Positions 21,901-27,971 are shown, numbered from the stretch's first letter. The stretch is DNA of 37,613 bases from Candidatus Taylorbacteria bacterium (GCA_039934295.1 JBDTMN010000012.1:1-37613), one strand, 5' to 3'. Notes: a model not told the origin generated them from the letters alone. Made by a program: numbers and translations.

Positions 21901-21929
21901 ATATTAGCACATCTCTAGGTATATGTCAA
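21901..21929 (-). promoter_or_regulatory. Sigma70-type promoter of the 253-residue orphan gene
   Basis: TTGACA (21924-21929), 17 bases, TAATAT (21901-21906) on the minus strand. Confidence 0.75.
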
Positions 21930-21945
21930 TAACAAATGGAGGCAA

Positions 21946-22014
21946 TGGGTCAGCCACTATTTTTTGCCGCCGTAAATCTTCTTTTAATTAAATAATCATT
22001 GGGCTCCGGGAGCA
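21946..22014 (-). repeat. Repeat block A, copy 2, fused to a copy of the tRNA 3' end
   Basis: Matches 19649-19709 up to GGGCTC and then continues CGGGAGCA. GGCTCCGGGAGCA (22002-22014) is a 13-base exact copy of 22183-22195, the acceptor end of tRNA-Asn. Confidence 0.85.
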
Positions 22015-22158
22015 AAGTGATCTCGCCAACGGCGCGTGATTTTCTTGTTTGCTCGTCCCGTAGAGGTGGACTCGCAAATATAGAAAATCTTTCGATCCCT
22101 GCCCGCGAGCAGAGCAGTCTGCTCGCTTCCTCGGAGCCGTAAAGCAAAACAGTCCACC

Positions 22159-22189
22159 CTAAGGCAGACTGTTTATGCTAACGGCTCCG
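22159..22189 (-). repeat. Repeat block B, copy 2, abutting tRNA-Asn
   Basis: Counterpart of 20291-20321; it overlaps the last bases of the tRNA acceptor stem and reads straight into the gene. Confidence 0.8.
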
Positions 22190-22496
22190 GGAGCAGGGAT
22201 CGAACCTGCGACCAATCGCTTACACATTATCCATCATTACTGATGGTGTGGACTATATCATCTCCGTGTCCTTAAGATTTAGGAGCGAGGGGCTTCGCCT
22301 ACATCACTTACGTGATCGGCTACTCCATTACTGGATAGTCTCTACACCTTCCGAGCACCATTCTCTGGTGCTCGGCTTGGCTCGGGGTTACCCTTTGTGG
22401 GGTTTCTCCGAATTCACCTCGTTATTCGATCCGCCTTTCGGCGGAAAGCTGCAAGCTACTTTACAGGCGATTGCTCTACCGCTGAGCTATCCCGGA
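22185..22496 (-). tRNA. tRNA-Asn(GUU) interrupted by a group I intron
   Basis: Exon 1 is 22463-22496 (34 bases), exon 2 is 22185-22222 (38 bases). The joined RNA has acceptor TCCGGGA/TCCCGGA, D-arm GCTC-AGCGGTA-GAGC, anticodon stem ATCGC/GCGAT with loop CTGTTAA (anticodon GTT), variable loop TGGTC, and T-arm GCAGG-TTCGATC-CCTGC. The discriminator base is G, as expected for Asn. After it the sequence reads CCG, so CCA is not encoded. The intron interrupts after the second anticodon base, U35. Confidence 0.92.
22223..22462 (-). ncRNA. Self-splicing group I intron (240 bases, no ORF)
   Basis: The 5' exon end CUGU pairs with intron GCAG to give P1 with the required U-G at the splice site. The intron ends in G. 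Core strings read on the minus strand: P GAATTCGGAGAAACCCC (22399-22415), Q AACCCCGAGCC (22379-22389), R GTGTAGAGACTATCC (about 22333-22347) and S GATATAGTCC (22250-22259). R and S share GACTAT/ATAGTC for P7. A CCGCC-GAAA-GGCGG hairpin (22431-22444) and a 10-bp CCGAGCACCA hairpin (22351-22375) fit peripheral helices. Small ORF-less introns of this size are typical in bacterial tRNA genes. Confidence 0.93.
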
Positions 22497-22518
22497 ATAA
22501 TTAAATTCGACTTCATCC

Positions 22519-22546
22519 ATACTATCAGATGTATGAAAAATGTTAA
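22519..22546 (-). promoter_or_regulatory. Promoter of tRNA-Asn
   Basis: TTAACA (22541-22546), 16 bases, TAGTAT (22519-22524) on the minus strand, about 16 bases from the mature 5' end to the expected start point. Confidence 0.6.
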
Positions 22547-22597
22547 GCGACGTCAGCGAGGTTATAGCGTAGTTCCTTCGCCCTTGCCATTTAGATA

Positions 22598-22618
22598 AGT
22601 TGATCATTGACCATTGAC
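22598..22618 (+). repeat. Heptamer direct repeat (CATTGAC type)
   Basis: AGTTGAT, CATTGAC, CATTGAC in 7-base register. A matching set (ATTGACG, ATGAATG, ATTGACT) lies at 22673-22693 on the other side of the palindrome. Confidence 0.5.
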
Positions 22619-22623
22619 CACAG

Positions 22624-22663
22624 TATTCCATTCTAGTATTTTGCAAAATACTAGAATGGAATA
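22624..22663. repeat. Perfect 40-bp palindrome
   Basis: 19-bp arms TATTCCATTCTAGTATTTT and its exact complement around a GC centre. It sits between the tRNA promoter and the divergent gene at 22776. No adjacent T-run is needed for a cruciform, but the arm itself ends TTTT. Confidence 0.9.
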
Positions 22664-22702
22664 ATTCTAAATATTGACGATGAATGATTGACTTTGACTG
22701 AC

Positions 22703-22730
22703 TTGCAAAACTCGTGTTGCGTGATATATT
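22703..22730 (+). promoter_or_regulatory. Promoter of the 112-residue orphan gene
   Basis: TTGCAA (22703-22708), 16 bases, TATATT (22725-22730) with a TGA extension. Confidence 0.65.
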
Positions 22731-22775
22731 TGAAAAATCACATAGTACACCGGCAAAAAGGAAAGATGAAGAACA

Positions 22776-23114
22776 ATGAGAGCTGACTTACTTAACGAAC
22801 TTCTTGCGGAACTCGGCACAAAATATTCGCGAAGTGAACAGGAGACGCTTCGAGATTTTTTTCTCAACTGGGAGTTTAACGGGCAAATATTTGCGTTCCG
22901 ACTGCTTGAGAGAGCTGCTCTCGTTAAACCGAGATGGGAGTTTGAAAAGCTGATGCAACTTTGGAGGGACCGCACTCCGGTCTGGAATGGCAATCCAGAG
23001 AGAATCGGAGATACCGACGACGTTTTGGATGGGAATGGGGGAAAAATCTGGAAAGCATTGTGGGACATCTACATCGCACTCGGGATTGCCGGAAAATACA
23101 AAGGACTTCAGTGA
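22776..23114 (+). CDS. Small hypothetical protein
   Basis: 112 residues, acidic and helical, no recognised domain. MRADLLNELLAELGTKYSRSEQETLRDFFLNWEF and RLLERAALVKPRWEFEKLMQLWRDR suggest a helical bundle; a glycine- and aspartate-rich turn (DDVLDGNGG) precedes a last helix. AGGAAAG about 11 bases upstream of the ATG is a usable ribosome site. It has its own promoter and terminator. Nothing in the context points to a job. Confidence 0.65.
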   Translation: MRADLLNELLAELGTKYSRSEQETLRDFFLNWEFNGQIFAFRLLERAALVKPRWEFEKLMQLWRDRTPVWNGNPERIGDTDDVLDGNGGKIWKALWDIYIALGIAGKYKGLQ

Positions 23115-23137
23115 GTATCCTTTTCGTCAATTCCACC

Positions 23138-23162
23138 AACCGCATCGCCATGCGGTTTTTTT
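23138..23162 (+). terminator. Terminator of the 112-residue orphan gene
   Basis: AACCGCAT/ATGCGGTT, 4-base loop, followed by a run of T. Confidence 0.92.
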
Positions 23163-23177
23163 ATGAAAATCATATGG

Positions 23178-23183
23178 TATATT
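23178..23183 (+). promoter_or_regulatory. Extended -10 element, leaderless start
   Basis: TGG-TATATT ending 6 bases before ATG 23190. Confidence 0.65.
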
Positions 23184-23189
23184 TGATGC

Positions 23190-23600
23190 ATGGAGTCTAA
23201 TGTAAAAAAAGTCTTGGCGTTTGGAGTTTTTGATACTTTCCACGAGGGACATCGGGCTTTTTTGACGCAAGCGAAGGAGCTAGGCAACACGCTCACGGTT
23301 GTGGTTGCTCGAGATGACATGGTAAAGCTCTTAAAAAATAAAACTCCGGTTCAGACACTTCAGCAACGCAAAGAGGCGGTCAAAAAAGAAAAGATTGCAG
23401 ACGAGGTGATTTCAAGCGAGGACTCCCCGGGCGAGTGGAAAATAATTGGAGAAATCAGGCCTGACGTTATTGCGCTCGGATATGACCAGGACGAACTTCT
23501 AAAATCAATAAAGGCGATAGCTTCGGAATTTCCTTTTACTTTCGAGATAATAAAACTGAATCCGTATAGGTCCGGCACATTTCACTCCAGTTTACTCTAG
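23190..23600 (+). CDS. HxGH nucleotidyltransferase (FAD synthase/cytidylyltransferase-like)
   Basis: 136 residues. VLAFGVFDTFHEGHRAFLTQAKELG (His18 and HEGH at 18-21) is the nucleotide-binding signature of the cytidylyltransferase superfamily. LTVVVARDDMVKLLKNKTPVQTLQQRKEAV and RPDVIALGYDQDE are the expected second and third blocks. The end, YRSGTFHSSLL, replaces the usual ISST/KSSxxR loop. The short length matches archaeal-type FAD synthases (RibL) and glycerol-3-phosphate cytidylyltransferases; the substrate cannot be decided. Likely leaderless. A GC-rich hairpin follows. Confidence 0.88.
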   Translation: MESNVKKVLAFGVFDTFHEGHRAFLTQAKELGNTLTVVVARDDMVKLLKNKTPVQTLQQRKEAVKKEKIADEVISSEDSPGEWKIIGEIRPDVIALGYDQDELLKSIKAIASEFPFTFEIIKLNPYRSGTFHSSLL

Positions 23601-23616
23601 AATAAGAGGAGACTGG

Positions 23617-23636
23617 ATCCCCGCCTTCGCGGGGAT
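23617..23636. repeat. GC-rich hairpin ATCCCCGC-CTTC-GCGGGGAT
   Basis: Perfect 8-bp stem with a 4-base loop 17 bases past the stop of the nucleotidyltransferase. It looks like a REP-type element seen in many bacterial genomes; there is no T-run, so termination is uncertain. Confidence 0.6.
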
Positions 23637-23698
23637 GACGGAAACCGAAACGGTACGTTCGGGCGGGTCACACTTTCCACTCTCTCTCGTTATCCCTT

Positions 23699-23731
23699 TT
23701 TACTTTGCCCATTTTACTTTACACTTTACAC
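23699..23731 (+). repeat. Heptamer repeat TTTACTT/TACACTT overlapping the promoter
   Basis: TTTACTT, TGCCCAT, TTTACTT, TACACTT, TACAC in 7-base register up to the ATG. The -10 box TACACT (23720-23725) lies within it. Confidence 0.5.
23720..23725 (+). promoter_or_regulatory. -10 element TACACT, leaderless start
   Basis: Ends 6 bases before ATG 23732; the repeat context makes it less certain than the others. Confidence 0.45.
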
Positions 23732-25414
23732 ATGGATATATTCATCGAACTCTCCCTCATCATCGTCATTGCTTCGCTTCTCTCTATCATGATGAAAATC
23801 CTCCGCCAGCCCTTGGTGGTAGGATACATTCTGACAGGTATTTTGACGGGTCCTTACTTTTTCGGAATCCTTAAAGACGTGTCGCACGTGGAGGTGTTTT
23901 CGAAGATCGGCATTGCAACTCTCCTTTTTATAGTCGGCTTGAGTCTCTCCCCTCGCGTTATAAAGGAGGTGGGAAAAATTTCTGTCATATCGGGAGTGGG
24001 GCAAGTGATATTTACGAGTATTGTGGGCTTTGTCATTGTCCTTGCGCTCGGATTTACAGCACTACCGGCGTTCTACATCGCGGTCGCGCTCACCTTTTCG
24101 AGTACGATAATCGTTCTTAAGCTTCTCTCCGACAAGGGCGAATTGGACAAGTTGTATGGCAAGATTTCCATCGGTTTTCTCATTGTTCAGGACGTTATCG
24201 CTTCCCTTCTCCTCATCTCCATATCGGTGGTTTCCGAGTCCGGAGCAAACGCGGGCACTTTGATTCCCTTGATGGCGCTCAAGATTGTCGCGGTTACTAT
24301 TTTCCTCTACCTTGTGAGCAAGTACGTTATTTCTTCTCTAAGCGTTTTTTTTGCATCTTCCACGGAGCTTCTCTTTCTTTTTTCGATTGCGTGGGGCTTA
24401 GGTGTCTCTTCACTTTTCTTTGTCCTGGGTTTCTCGATGGAAATAGGTGCGCTCATTGCAGGCGTGGTTCTTTCTTTGACACCCTTTTCATACGAGATAG
24501 CCGCCCGACTAAAGCCCCTGCGTGATTTTTTTATCGTGCTTTTCTTTATTCTTCTCGGAGCGCAGATGGTCTTCGTGGACCTGCGAGCAATTTTTCTTCC
24601 AGCAATAATGATTTCCGTTTTTGTTCTCGTCGGGAAGCCCCTGATTATGATTGTGCTTATGAATCTTCTGGGCTACAAGAGGAGGACCGCGTTTATGACG
24701 GGAGTGGTGATAGCGCAGATAAGCGAATTTTCTATTATTTTAATCGCGCTCGGAGCTCAACTAGGGCACTTGTCGCCCGATGTTGTGGCTCTCGTAACGC
24801 TGGTCGGGCTTATCACCATCGCTGTTTCTTCATATGTGATTTTGTCCGCAAATTCTATTTATCCGAAAGTCGAATGGATTCTTCGATTTTTGGAGTTCCG
24901 CGACAATAAGAAGGATTCGTTGATTCAGGACCACGCATATGAGATGGCGCTCTTCGGTTACGACCGAGTGGGACACGAATTCGTGCGGGCCTTTCGAGAG
25001 CTCGGAAAAAATTTCGTAGTAATTGATTTCAACCCGAAATCAATCGAACGCTTGCGCGCTAAAAACATTGACTCGATTTATGGGGACGCGGACGATGTTG
25101 AATTCCTTGAGGGGTTGTCGCTTTCAAAGTTTAAGTTGATCGTTTCCACGATTCCCGAATTCAGAACAAATCGGATTCTGGTTTTCACGGTCAGGAAAAA
25201 CAATCCTCACGCCATCATTCTTGTCATTTCTCACAATGTGGATGATACGAAAGAGCTCTATGCCTTGGGCGCAACCTACGTCGTGATGCCACACCACTTG
25301 GGCGCGTATCACGCCTCGAAGCTCATTTCAAAATATGGTTTGGAACTCGATAGGTTCAAGGAAGAACGGGTGAGGCATTTGGCCTCGCTTTCAAAAGATA
25401 CCGGGAAGTACTAA
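23732..25414 (+). CDS. KefB-like monovalent cation:proton antiporter with TrkA-N domain
   Basis: 560 residues from ATG 23732; an in-frame TTG at 23705 lies upstream of the -10 box and is unlikely. About twelve membrane helices carry CPA2 family features: LRQPLVVGYILTGILTGPY, LFIVGLSLSPRVIKEVG, LTFSSTIIVLKLLSDKGELD, IGFLIVQDVIASLLL and AQISEFSIILIALG. The C-terminal cytoplasmic part has a TrkA-N Rossmann fold: MALFGYDRVGHEFVRAF, FVVIDFNPKSIERLRAKNIDSIYGDADD. The nucleotide loop reads GYDRVG, where GYGRVG is usual. No TrkA-C domain follows. It should exchange K+ or Na+ for H+ at the membrane, gated by NAD(H). It converges on the polymerase gene across a repeat. Confidence 0.93.
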   Translation: MDIFIELSLIIVIASLLSIMMKILRQPLVVGYILTGILTGPYFFGILKDVSHVEVFSKIGIATLLFIVGLSLSPRVIKEVGKISVISGVGQVIFTSIVGFVIVLALGFTALPAFYIAVALTFSSTIIVLKLLSDKGELDKLYGKISIGFLIVQDVIASLLLISISVVSESGANAGTLIPLMALKIVAVTIFLYLVSKYVISSLSVFFASSTELLFLFSIAWGLGVSSLFFVLGFSMEIGALIAGVVLSLTPFSYEIAARLKPLRDFFIVLFFILLGAQMVFVDLRAIFLPAIMISVFVLVGKPLIMIVLMNLLGYKRRTAFMTGVVIAQISEFSIILIALGAQLGHLSPDVVALVTLVGLITIAVSSYVILSANSIYPKVEWILRFLEFRDNKKDSLIQDHAYEMALFGYDRVGHEFVRAFRELGKNFVVIDFNPKSIERLRAKNIDSIYGDADDVEFLEGLSLSKFKLIVSTIPEFRTNRILVFTVRKNNPHAIILVISHNVDDTKELYALGATYVVMPHHLGAYHASKLISKYGLELDRFKEERVRHLASLSKDTGKY

Positions 25415-25432
25415 TTTTTTACAATCACTTGT

Positions 25433-25524
25433 TATTACACCACCGTGCCCCTGAGTTATGTGGCATAACTCAGGGGCAATAGTCGTATGACTACCCAATT
25501 GTCCAAAGCGTCTCTTTTGACAAG
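25433..25524. repeat. Multi-hairpin intergenic repeat, copy 1
   Basis: Contains CCCCTGAGTTATG/CATAACTCAGGGG (perfect 13-bp arms, loop TGG), then TAGTC-GTAT-GACTA, then TTGTCCAAAGCGTCTC. A longer copy is at 29733-29857. It lies between convergent genes and may also end transcription. Confidence 0.8.
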
Positions 25525-25552
25525 GTTCTCTTCGAGATATTAGGTATTTTTG

Positions 25553-26824
25553 TTACAATACTTCTTTCATCATCGGAATTCCCAGCCGTTTTCGCTCGGT
25601 TTCGCCCCGAAAGAGCGATCTTTTTCTCTCTGCGTTCACTCCCCTTTCTCCCCCATGCTGTTTGCGCATTGCGCTCATGCTCGATGCGAGGAAAACTACA
25701 TGTTTGCCGAATTTGCGCGATAAGCGGTCAACTTTCTCGTAGAGCGCGCTTTTGTCCGCCGATTTCTTGTGCTCTCCGAAAAAGTCAGTCTGGATTATGT
25801 TTCCGAAAGAGAGATTTCTCAAAACAACTCCCGTTGTCCGATAGAGATTTTTCGGTTTCCAGATTTGGTCGAAATTTCTTTCAACCGACTGCATAACTTT
25901 TTGCGGGTCATTTGTCGGGTATTCGAGCGATGCATCCGCCGAAAAATAATTGAACTCCTTGGTCTTAATAAAAAAACTGATTTCTTTCGCTTTCAGGTTG
26001 TATCGGCGCACTTTTATGCAGGCATTTTCTGCGTTCTTGGAGAGCTCGGATAAAAGGACCGCTCTCTCTCCCGACGCTGGGGTAAATGTTCTCGTCTTTG
26101 AGATGGATTGGTACTCGGTTTTCTTTTCATCTCGCACATGGTAAAGAGACGTGCCTCGAAGTTCGTGCCATATTTCCACATAGGGTTTATTCATATGTTC
26201 GTTCACCCACTCCTCTCTCATTTCCGTAAAATCGAGAGCAGTTCTAACCCCGTGCTTCCAAAGAGAGATTGCGGTTGCCATGCCTATGCCCCAGATTTTT
26301 TCGATTGGAATTGCTCCAAGATATTTCGGAGATTCTTCCCGCGTGATTATGGTCAAGCCGTCAGGCTTTTTAAATTTTGACGCGGCTTTGGCAAGCACTT
26401 TCGTCTCCCCCACTCCCAAAGAAAAAGTCATACCAAGCTCTGCTTGGAGCGTGTTTTTTATTTTTCTTACGATCGCTTCGATGTTTTCTTTTTTTAGCTT
26501 GAGCTCTGACAGGTCGGCAAAACATTCATCTATGCTGTATTCTTCCACTGTGGGAACAAAACGTCTTACGATGGCGTACATGCGCTCCGAGAGGATGCTG
26601 TATGTTTCGTAGTCGGAGGGAAGAATAATAACATCCGGACATATTTTTCTCATTTCAAAAAGTCGCATGCCTCTCGTGATTCCGCGCGCCTTGGCTTCGT
26701 AGGTCAAAGCCGATGCGATGCCCCTCTCGAGCCCGGTTACTACCGGTTTGCCTTTGAGACGGACATCGAGCGACACCTCGCATGAGGCGAAAAAAGCGTC
26801 TCCGTCAATGTGCAGAATCGGCAT
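25553..26824 (-). CDS. Y-family DNA polymerase (Pol IV/UmuC-like)
   Basis: 423 residues. MPILHIDGDAFFASCE supplies the first metal aspartates (Asp7, Asp9), EEYSIDECFADLS the Asp99-Glu100 pair, and SLGVGETKVLAKAASKFKKPDG and IWGIGMATAISLWKHGV the thumb. The C-terminal little-finger domain (ISKTRTFTPASGE to VVLRNLSF) is complete. It copies damaged DNA with low fidelity in the SOS response. The final about 60 residues are basic and could hold a clamp-binding motif, which I cannot pin down. Upstream on the same strand lie a 65-residue gene (50-base gap) and a lexA/umuD-type gene, a UmuDC-like cassette. Confidence 0.95.
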   Translation of the reverse strand: MPILHIDGDAFFASCEVSLDVRLKGKPVVTGLERGIASALTYEAKARGITRGMRLFEMRKICPDVIILPSDYETYSILSERMYAIVRRFVPTVEEYSIDECFADLSELKLKKENIEAIVRKIKNTLQAELGMTFSLGVGETKVLAKAASKFKKPDGLTIITREESPKYLGAIPIEKIWGIGMATAISLWKHGVRTALDFTEMREEWVNEHMNKPYVEIWHELRGTSLYHVRDEKKTEYQSISKTRTFTPASGERAVLLSELSKNAENACIKVRRYNLKAKEISFFIKTKEFNYFSADASLEYPTNDPQKVMQSVERNFDQIWKPKNLYRTTGVVLRNLSFGNIIQTDFFGEHKKSADKSALYEKVDRLSRKFGKHVVFLASSMSAMRKQHGGERGVNAERKRSLFRGETERKRLGIPMMKEVL

Positions 26825-26836
26825 AGGAATGCAAGG

Positions 26837-26864
26837 TGTTAGCTGTTAGGTTTTAGCTTAAGGG
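26837..26864 (+). repeat. Heptamer array TGTTAGN in the polymerase gene gap
   Basis: TGTTAGC, TGTTAGG, TTTTAGC, TTAAGGG in exact 7-base register, filling most of the gap between the 65-residue gene and the polymerase start. Confidence 0.65.
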
Positions 26865-26874
26865 AGAATGAAAA

Positions 26875-27072
26875 TTACAAGAGGAAGGAAAAAAAAGATA
26901 AGGAACGGGGCAGCCATTTCTTGCCGGTGAGCGTGCGGAGGCGGGAAAGAAGAAATTTGTGATGTTTGGAGTCGCTCCCATAAGGAACACCCTTGATAAT
27001 CTTTCTATCAATTTCCCTGTTCACCTTTTTCAATTCCTTGTATATTTCAATTTTTGTTCTTGTTTTGCTCAT
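26875..27072 (-). CDS. Small hypothetical protein in the lexA-polymerase cassette
   Basis: 65 residues, very basic: MSKTRTKIEIYKELKKVNREIDRKI followed by GVPYGSDSKHHKFLLSRLRTLTGKKW and a hydrophobic tail. The helix plus SDSKHHKFLLSRL block reads like a short helical DNA- or protein-binding module. I know of no function. It sits between the LexA/UmuD-type gene and the polymerase, where no gene is usual in umuDC operons. It starts 8 bases from a heptamer array. Confidence 0.65.
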   Translation of the reverse strand: MSKTRTKIEIYKELKKVNREIDRKIIKGVPYGSDSKHHKFLLSRLRTLTGKKWLPRSLSFFSFLL

Positions 27073-27079
27073 TTTTTTG

Positions 27080-27159
27080 TGTAACCTGTAACGTATAACT
27101 TATAACGTCTGAAAAAAGATCTTCATTCTTACGTTACACGTTACAAGCTACACGTTACA
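27080..27159. repeat. Inverted heptamer array, copy 1 (downstream of lexA)
   Basis: TGTAACC, TGTAACG, TATAACT, TATAACG (27080-27107), a 24-base spacer starting TCTGA and ending TTCTTA, then CGTTACA, CGTTACA, AGCTACA, CGTTACA (27132-27159). Every unit is in exact 7-base register. It fills the whole gap between lexA and the 65-residue gene. Confidence 0.88.
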
Positions 27160-27165
27160 CTTCTG

Positions 27166-27735
27166 CTAGTACTTCCTAATCACCGCCCTCACCACCGCCA
27201 CGACCTTCATATTTTCTTTGGGGAAAATTGGCCGGTATTTTTTGTTCGCCGGCTCCAGCCACATGAGTCCTCCCTTTTTCCGCAAATATTTCATCGTCCA
27301 TCCGCCGTCAACTTCCGCTATCACGATGTCTCCTTCTTTGGGAGGAATTCCACGTTCCACCAAGACCATATCTTTTTCCTGAATTCCGGCGTCTATCATC
27401 GAGTCTCCTTTTACCTCGAGCATGTAGGTGGCTTCCTTGTTGTCAATCAGGTATTCATCTAAGTTCATCGTGTCTTGCAGTTCTTCCTCCGCGGCCGAAG
27501 GGAATCCCGCTTCCACAAGCCCGAGCACTTTTATGTCTCCGAAGATTGAGTTTGGAGTAAGGCGACCTTTCGAGTCTTTGGAGACGAGCCCGTCTTCGAT
27601 AAGATGCTTCACGAGCTTGTATGCGGCATTTTTGGACTTGAAGCCGACGAGTTGCATAATCTCGCTCAATGACGGCATCCGTCTCTTGTTTTTATAAAAA
27701 GAAGATATTTTGTTTTTGTATTGAATGTAGGACAT
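27166..27735 (-). CDS. lexA: LexA/UmuD-type self-cleaving repressor
   Basis: 189 residues. The N-terminal winged helix (MPSLSEIMQLVGFKSKNAAYKLVKHLIEDGLVSKD) fits a LexA-like DNA-binding domain. The peptidase domain has the Ala76-Gly77 cleavage site in VEAGFPSAAEE, Ser112 in KGDSMIDAGI and Lys149 in GWTMKYLRKK. The EAGFPSAAEE segment resembles UmuD. Having the DNA-binding domain, it is a repressor rather than UmuD proper. In the SOS response RecA filaments trigger its self-cleavage, freeing the genes it blocks. A 16-base dyad sits between its own -35 and -10 boxes. Heptamer arrays lie on both sides of the gene. Confidence 0.93.
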   Translation of the reverse strand: MSYIQYKNKISSFYKNKRRMPSLSEIMQLVGFKSKNAAYKLVKHLIEDGLVSKDSKGRLTPNSIFGDIKVLGLVEAGFPSAAEEELQDTMNLDEYLIDNKEATYMLEVKGDSMIDAGIQEKDMVLVERGIPPKEGDIVIAEVDGGWTMKYLRKKGGLMWLEPANKKYRPIFPKENMKVVAVVRAVIRKY

Positions 27736-27742
27736 GAAAGAG

Positions 27743-27835
27743 TGTAACGTGTAGCATGTAACTTGTAACGTCTGAGGGTCAGGATAGGAAATCTTTCTTT
27801 TTTCTTACGTTACAGGTTACACGTTGTGTGTTACA
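27743..27835. repeat. Inverted heptamer array, copy 2 (lexA leader)
   Basis: TGTAACG, TGTAGCA, TGTAACT, TGTAACG (27743-27770), a 37-base spacer starting TCTGA and ending TTCTTA, then CGTTACA, GGTTACA, CGTTGTG, TGTTACA (27808-27835). It occupies nearly the whole lexA mRNA leader, ending 8 bases from the ATG. Confidence 0.88.
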
Positions 27836-27840
27836 TGTAG

Positions 27841-27869
27841 AGTATAGTAAACGTTCGTTCACCATGCAA
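27841..27869 (-). promoter_or_regulatory. lexA promoter with candidate SOS operator
   Basis: Minus strand TTGCAT (27864-27869), 17 bases, TATACT (27841-27846). Inside the spacer GTGAACGAACGTTTAC (27847-27862) is a dyad, GTRAACG-AA-CGTTYAC with one mismatch, similar in build to the Gram-positive LexA box (CGAAC-N4-GTTCG type). Autoregulation is inferred. Confidence 0.72.
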
Positions 27870-27942
27870 GTAAAAAGGTGGGGAAAACTTTTTGGAATAC
27901 TCTTTGCTCGACCTGTCAATATTTATCAAGACTAAGATTGGA

Positions 27943-27971
27943 TTGACACGTATTAAGTATCATGATATACT
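27943..27971 (+). promoter_or_regulatory. Promoter of the archaemetzincin-like gene
   Basis: TTGACA (27943-27948), 17 bases, TATACT (27966-27971) with a TGA extension; leader about 70 bases with a CTCGAG-GGT-CTCGAG hairpin. This region and the lexA control region make up the 311-bp gap 27736-28046. Confidence 0.85.

Larger units (their letters stand above)
21756..22184. other. 429-bp region between the orphan gene and tRNA-Asn
   Basis: It contains the leader and promoter of the orphan gene (to 21929), then repeat block A copy 2 (21946-22006) joined to a 13-base copy of the tRNA 3' end (22002-22014), about 144 bp of unique sequence with a perfect GCGAGCAGA/TCTGCTCGC hairpin (22105-22126), and block B (22159-22189). 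No coding frame stands out. Confidence 0.7.

Noticed and set aside
22015-22158. Inverted T-arm-like string TTCGATCCCTGC (22091-22102) as a second tRNA
   Set aside because: No matching T-stem, anticodon arm or acceptor surrounds it; at most it is a 12-base inverted copy of the tRNA-Asn T-arm.
22185-22496. Reading the tRNA anticodon as GTA (Tyr) from the 5' exon alone
   Set aside because: The loop is completed only after the intron is removed; a short variable loop and discriminator G fit Asn, not Tyr.
27080-27835. CRISPR array
   Set aside because: Units are only 7 bases, directly adjacent, with one inverted half; there are no spacers of CRISPR length and no cas genes.
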